Source of the DNA: Carnegiea gigantea
Taxonomy: Eukaryota; Streptophyta; Magnoliopsida; Caryophyllales; Cactaceae
Length of the DNA stretch: 64,000 nt
Direction: 5' to 3'
Assembly (NCBI GenBank): GCA_029747015.1
Contig: JAKOGI010000823.1
Coordinates: 256,001-320,000 of the forward strand
The notes below the pieces were generated by a model. That model was not told where the DNA came from and did no database searches. It worked only from the letters and a program-made list of their open reading frames with translations. Positions 58,973 through 64,000 of this stretch are shown in pieces. The translations under genes and the position numbers were made by a program. Numbering within the stretch: position 1 is the first letter of the stretch; every line of letters starts with the position of its first letter.

Positions 58973-59802
58973 TGATAGGATTTAAAGTTTCAATTTTTAA
59001 CCTCAATTGCAAGGTTTATTACCAAGTACTTGAGGTATCATCCATAGAGAGAAGAGAAAATAAACCTCACCTAATCTAAGGAGCTAATTAGATATGGATT
59101 AGCAATAAAAACTAAACATTTAAACTAAACAAAATCAAAACACAAGAACTAAATGAACATAATCTAAGAAAACATGAAGTACGAAAGAAAAGAGAGGGAA
59201 GAGAAAACGTAGTGTTGATTGCTTGAATGAACTTCAAAATAAAAATCAACCCCATATAAATCCTAATTTATCTAATTTATTAGCCCTAGTGGGGTTTTTA
59301 GCGACTAACTCTAAGCTAAACCTAGCTCAAAATCTATAAAAAGGCCCCCATAAGCTCCCAAAAAATCACCTTAAACAGTAATCGAACCGACAATGGGGCA
59401 ATGGGGGTGGGAATGGTAATGAGCAATCGTGGCAGAAAATGGGTTGAGCAGAAGTAGGAAGGCCATGACTATGGCCATGGGCATTGTTAGCTGTGACCAA
59501 CACCATGAGTTATGGCCATGGGCATTGCTTCCCGTGGCTAGATCATGTCTTTTTGACATTTTTTCTTAGCTGTTGCAGGGTTAGCCACAGGTGGCAGCTT
59601 GGACGCCGGCAGCCGTGGTAGTTCTTCTCTTTTAGCTCCTTCAATTTTCATCGTTTTGAACCCATATTTTTGCTAAGCTTTTGATAAACATTATTTCATA
59701 TAAAAGTTAAATAAAACAAATAAAAATTCTAAAATTATATTATTTTACAAGCTACGATTAACAAATAGAGCCATATAGAATATGACAATTTAGTATCGAA
59801 CA
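58973..59802 (-). repeat. 3' LTR (internally deleted) of the Gypsy element
   Basis: 830 bp. Compared with the 5' LTR it lacks about 500 bp between the TATCATCCATAGAG word and AGAAGAGAAAATAAACCT. It contains a doubled ATGGCCATGGGCATTG (59471 and 59512). A TTTTTATAG word on the minus strand near 59345 may be the core promoter. Confidence 0.88.
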
Positions 59803-59818
59803 AATGCCCCCACACCCA
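59803..59818 (-). promoter_or_regulatory. Polypurine tract of the Gypsy element
   Basis: Minus strand TGGGTGTGGGGGCATT, directly before the LTR start TGTTCG. Confidence 0.82.
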
Positions 59819-61469
59819 TTTTTGCTCGTTCTTGAGCAAAATAAAAGAAAAACTAGCCCGTGATTCTATTTCACTTTCGTAGGAATCAAGATTGTGTTTA
59901 ACATATGCAACAAACCCTTCAAACCTCTTGGTTCCTTCAAATGGACGAGTAAGGTCACGTAAGGATTTACAGAAGATGTACCCACAAAATTTCTGAAATT
60001 TTTTTAGATTTTTTCAAAAGCATAGCATAAACATAAGGCAAAGAAGAAAATATGTACATTTTAAAATTGATTATATCACTCTAACAACGTAGCTATCAAG
60101 TCATGCACAAGCAAAATATACATTCCACAAACATATATGCTATAAATGCACCTTCGCTCTCATTTTCAACCCCCAACACAATGATACGATGTGTACACCT
60201 TGGTGCTCCATGAAAAGTGTGTGATCATTAATGCTTGGCTAGAATCGGGCTAAAGGTCATCTTTACTTCGCTAGTAAACTTGCCTTCATTTGATTATTAA
60301 CCTCACCTCTTTTTTCTTTCCTATCTATTTTTTTTTCCCGCTTGTCTCCTTATGCTTCTTTGCCCAGGTGGGTAGTTCTTAGCTTATTAGGCCTTGAACT
60401 CCCAGAAGAACAACTTAGTACTTATTTAGACTTTTTTCGTAGATAGGATGTTATTTGGATGTACAAAGCACTTAATTAAACCCAAATAGACGTACCAGAG
60501 TTAAGCTCTCTTTTACACTCTTGTTTTTGTTCTTTTTTTCTTTTTTTCTCATTTTTTCCTTTTTTTGAAGTTAAAGCCTGAAGTCAACTAATCAAGTAAA
60601 ATGTCCTTAAGCCCAAATTTCAACGGCTAACACAAAAAGTTAATGATCAAGTGTACAAGGTAAGCACAAATTCGCACATGTGAAATGGGGTCATTATGAA
60701 AATCGGAGATTACATCTCATACAAGTGTTCCATCATGAAAATTCTACCTATATACGATGCAACAACAAAACCATTACAGATCAAAAACCAATCAAAAAGT
60801 CACAAAAGCCCCCAAAACCAAGAAAAAAAATAGTACAAAAAAAGGAAAAAATTTCAAAAAAATGTGTACGAAAGGGTATATAACTTCTTAAGCCCCACAC
60901 CTCAATCTCACAATGTCATCATTAGGAGTCAAGAAGCCACAACCAACCACAAAATACACAATATCCACACACACACAAAAAAAAAGGCCTCAAGCACCTA
61001 TATGCAAAACCAAGATGCCAAAGGGGGAAAAAAAAGAAGAATAAGATATATACAAAATGAAAATAAGAAGGAAAAGAAAAAGATAACTCATGATGGCTAA
61101 CATGACACATATGTACACAAACCAATAACACAACCACGTAAACACAAAACGAAACACATAACCACCAATCCAACACCACCAACAAATATACACGAAAACA
61201 AAATACCACCAAAAAAAAAAAACAAAAATATACATAAGACGCACAATGGTGATTTTAGCTTCTCAAGTGGCTCAACAATGTCCCAAGTTTCACTTTAAAA
61301 TTGGTCACCACAAATCACAACCTGGTATCCCCAATTAAACCAAAAAAATATTAAAAGGGATAAGAGTTGGAATAATTATACCCAGTCGAGTACTGATTGT
61401 ACCTGAACTATGCTTCTCGAAGATTATGCTACTCTAGGATGGTGCTATGCATGACTCGAGGAGCATAAA
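59819..61469 (-). other. 3' untranslated region of the Gypsy element
   Basis: No coding region. T-rich on the minus strand with long A/T homopolymer patches (60535-60570, 60790-60860, 60980-61080). The words GCTCAAGAACGAGCAAAAAT just before the polypurine tract match the usual Athila/Tat 3' end. Confidence 0.6.
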
Positions 61470-61961
61470 TCACTCCTCCTCATCACCCAAGATGTGGATC
61501 TCCAAGTCAGACACCACTATAGCTCTCAATAGTTTATCATGTGCTGTTGCATGCATCTTGGTGCGATGTAAATAAGAGAACATGGATAAGAGGGCACAAA
61601 AGATAGTCAGTGTCCTTTTATACTTATCAAATGCCATAGAAAAATCGAAAGAATTTATCAAAGAAAGTGGTTCACTTAATTGTCCTAGGCATGTCCTTTG
61701 AGTATGCACATAAGAATCAGAGAAGGGATTATACCCTCTAATATCACCTAAGGACTCATAAAATGTATGAAAATGAGAGGGTGCAGTGGCAAGCAAGGGG
61801 GATGAATTGGACGTCAAGTCAAGTGGCTCAATGCAAGTGAGGTCTATACGCTCAAAGTTAAGAGCGACACCAACCATCACACTTTCACCACATAACTCCT
61901 CAAAAAGAGCATCCTTAAGATTTAGTTCAATCAAGCTAAGTTCTTTTGACCAAGTAAGCAA
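61470..61961 (-). CDS. Unrecognised 163-residue ORF in the Gypsy element
   Basis: An open minus-strand frame with ATG at 61961, ending DLEIHILGDEEE. It is moderately acidic, with no transmembrane segment, zinc knuckle or protease motif visible. It lies between the gag remnant and the 3' untranslated region, where pol would be in a full element. Upstream in the same orientation (62125-62100) a short piece reads like TNLNAIIEMMNE. It may be a remnant of a gag C-terminus or of an element-specific ORF. Being the longest intact frame in an otherwise broken element makes it notable, but 163 codons can also survive by chance. Confidence 0.4.
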   Translation of the reverse strand: MLTWSKELSLIELNLKDALFEELCGESVMVGVALNFERIDLTCIEPLDLTSNSSPLLATAPSHFHTFYESLGDIRGYNPFSDSYVHTQRTCLGQLSEPLSLINSFDFSMAFDKYKRTLTIFCALLSMFSYLHRTKMHATAHDKLLRAIVVSDLEIHILGDEEE

Positions 61962-62239
61962 ATCATTCCCAACAATAATAGCATCACCCTTAGAAGGCTC
62001 ACAATTATCATGGAGACTATCCTTAAGTCTAGGGGAAGTAGACTATGATCAGTCTCATGCAGTAGATTATACTCCTTCATCTCGTTAACAAAGCACCCAT
62101 ATTCTCGTTCATCATCTCTATTATGGCATTAAGGTTCGTATAACATTCATCGAAAATGTCATAATAAGGACAAAAATTCACATCATGATCAAAAGCTTTA
62201 CTATAAGAGCATATAACATGAGGGTGAGAAAAATAGTTA

Positions 62240-62516
62240 TGATAAAGGATTCACCAGCACTCTCACATTGCCATTGCCACCAAGCTAAAGACTCAAACAA
62301 GTCCTACATGTCATGAATATTTAAAAAGAACATACCACCATAACACATGGACTCAAGGGTGGCTTGAGTCTTATGTGTTATCCCCTTAACCAAAACATTG
62401 AATATTTTTCATTTTTCATATGTGAAATGCACACATTGAGCAAGATAATCATTCAATCTAGGCAAATATTATCAAAAAGATTCATGGTCAAATTGAGGTA
62501 AATGAAAAATAGTCAT
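62240..62516 (-). pseudogene. Gypsy gag remnant
   Basis: On the minus strand it opens with MTIFHLPQFDHESF, then LNDYLAQCVHFTYEK and TQATLESMCYGGMFF. This is the gag block typical of plant Athila/Tat elements (PQFD..., ...RLNDYLAQCPHHGY-like, ...ETR..LES.C.G.F). Stops at several places show that it is not translated as one protein. The zinc knuckle is absent. Confidence 0.8.
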
Positions 62517-62626
62517 TTTGAATTTTTTTCAAATTTTTTATTTTTTAAAAAATTTTTTTTGAATTTTTTGAAGACCTAGCCTCAAATACTCAAGAAAACT
62601 CCAACATCGAAAAGCATTAAGTTTAA

Positions 62627-62643
62627 GTAATGGCGCTAAAAAC
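62627..62643 (-). promoter_or_regulatory. Primer binding site of the Gypsy element (decayed)
   Basis: On the minus strand, shortly after the LTR end, TTTTAGCGCCATTACTT resembles the TGGCGCCGTTGCC primer site of Athila/Tat elements, with transitions at several positions. Confidence 0.65.
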
Positions 62644-62644
62644 T

Positions 62645-63913
62645 TGATAGGAAAAATTTAAAGTTTTCAATTTATAACCTCAAGTGCGAGGTTTATTGCC
62701 AAGTACTAGGGTATCGTCCACATAGATTTGGGTTTCAAATATAGGAACTAATTCAAGTTTTTCAAGCTAGGCTAAGTGGAAGAGAAATGAAAGACAAGTG
62801 AAATTAAGCTATTAAACATAAGAAAGGAGGCTTGGAATTACAATTTGTCGATGAACTATGTAATCAAGGCAAGCCCTACCCTACCAAACCTATACCAACA
62901 ATTATAGATGGCCGGTTGCACCGTCGAAGACCACCCAAGCCATCTTCAAAGGCCATGGGCTAGTCCAATTAATTTAACCATCTATTATCATCGGCTTAGC
63001 TTAGTTAGACCACAAAATTTGCAGCCCTCGAACCTAAGTAAGATTGAGACTATTTTCATGTCCAAATCTCAGTTATTCTCTCTGTTACACTAGCTAGTCA
63101 ACCTCATCTCTCAACATAAGTCAACTACTCAAAAATATGGATGAAATCTGTTTCAAGCATTTCATCAAACATTTGGTGGGCATGACAGAAAACTCTTAAT
63201 TGAAAGCATAAATTAGGTGTAGTTGGACCTAATCCAAGACTATAATCTACTAAACAAACAATTAAACAAACATAAACTAGAAAGAAGAGAAAATAAACCT
63301 AACTTAATCTAAGGAGCTAATTAGACATAGGTTAGCAATAAAAACTAAACATTTAATCTAAACAAAATCAAACACAAGAATTACGCAAACATGGTTTAAG
63401 AAAGCATAAAGTATGAAATGGAGGGGGAGGGGGGAGAAACTTAGTGCTAATTGCTTGAGTGAACTTCAAATCTAGATGCTCGAATCAAGATCAGCCCCAA
63501 ATAATCCTAAGCTAACTAATTTATTACCCCTAATGGGGTTTTTCGTGGCTAACTCTAAGTTAAAGCTTGCTCTAAGATATCCTAAAAGGTGCCTCTTAAG
63601 CTCCAACATCTTAAATAGTAATCGAACTGACAATGAGCTATGGAGGTTAGAATCGCAACAGGAGATCATGGCAGAAACAATGTGGGCGATGGCCGGAGGC
63701 ATGGACATTGACAGCCATGGTGGTGCCTCTCTTTTAGCTACTTTAATTTTCATTGTTCTGAACCCAAATTTCTACACGAATTTTTTTTTTTATCAACATT
63801 ATTTTCTATAACAGTTAAGCAAAACAAATTAAAAAAAACCTAAAATCATATTATTTTACAAGTTAAAATTAGGTGATAGAGGCACATAAAACATGATAAT
63901 TTCGTAGCGAACA
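62645..63913 (-). repeat. 5' LTR of the Gypsy element (full length)
   Basis: 1269 bp. Matches 58973-59802 at both ends and holds about 500 bp (around 62740-63275) absent from that copy. Open frames on either strand near 63472-63811 lie within the LTR and are not genes. Confidence 0.88.
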
Positions 63914-64000
63914 TTGCCACATAGGCAAGAAACATTCCTAACGTTCATTGCATTCACCCTCAACAATTGCACATATATGTGGGAATATTTGGTTGCTTCT
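63914..64000. other. Flank right of the Gypsy element
   Basis: Only 87 bp; nothing recognised. Confidence 0.5.

Larger units (their letters stand above)
58973..63913 (-). mobile_element. Non-autonomous Athila/Tat-like Gypsy element, two LTRs, minus strand
   Basis: LTRs at 58973-59802 and 62645-63913 share both ends: TGATAGG on the plus strand at the left edge and TGTTCG on the minus strand at the right edge. The internal region is only 2.84 kb. It holds a primer site, a gag remnant, one unrecognised ORF and a polypurine tract, but no protease, RT, RNase H or integrase. Flanking 5-mers CAACC and TTGCC do not match, so no target duplication is visible. Mobility would have depended on a related full element. 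Confidence 0.85.

Noticed and set aside
63472..63811. Frames of 93 and 111 codons on opposite strands
   Set aside because: They lie within an LTR, and the partner LTR at 59.3-59.6 kb does not preserve them.
583..63913. A novel multi-gene host or defence system
   Set aside because: Every coding block recognised belongs to a known plant transposon family, to the ABCC relic or to the captured GPT piece. Nothing else forms a gene cluster.

Overview
The window is flowering-plant nuclear DNA. Coding information is almost entirely in transposable elements: plant-type Ty1/Copia, Ty3/Gypsy (Athila/Tat), CACTA, hAT and MULE families. The one host-type gene on its own is broken. I found no intact host gene, no tRNA or rRNA gene and no CRISPR array. 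The species cannot be told from the sequence. Frameshifts, stops of the TGG-to-TAG kind and AT-rich spacers fit old, methylated repeat-rich chromatin.

Left part (1-15.7 kb). Bases 1-582 are the subterminal array and right end of a CACTA element that runs out of the window and has cut into a Copia gag. The rest of that Copia, internally deleted and with its 3' LTR, follows to about 2.27 kb. From 6.3 back to 3.0 kb on the minus strand lies a decayed ABC transporter C-family (MRP type) gene: membrane domain 1, nucleotide-binding domain 1 and the start of membrane domain 2. From 6.3 to 15.7 kb there is mostly AT-rich sequence without genes, plus a three-copy 125-bp tandem repeat.

Centre (15.7-34.7 kb). 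A near complete CACTA transposon spans 15708-28437 with 13-bp terminal inverted repeats, subterminal repeats, a broken TNPD transposase gene and a TNPA-like gene with few breaks. Its long 5' region carries a fragment of the host gene for UDP-GlcNAc:dolichyl-phosphate GlcNAc-1-phosphotransferase (GPT/ALG7 type), lying between two copies of a duplicated putative leader exon. This captured gene piece is the most interesting item in the window. To its right is the 3' half of an Athila-like Gypsy element: integrase, Athila extra ORF and 3' LTR.

Right part (34.7-64 kb). A tandem array of roughly 3.1-kb units (end of one copy, two full copies, start of a fourth) has been invaded by a Copia (36555-41450, plus), a hAT-type MITE (42747-43197) and a second Copia (43456-51052, minus, perfect 5-bp target duplication). 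Neighbouring units act as empty-site controls. After the array come two CACTA fragments, a MULE transposase relic (minus) and a two-LTR non-autonomous Athila/Tat-like element (58973-63913, minus) with a gag remnant and an unrecognised ORF but no pol.
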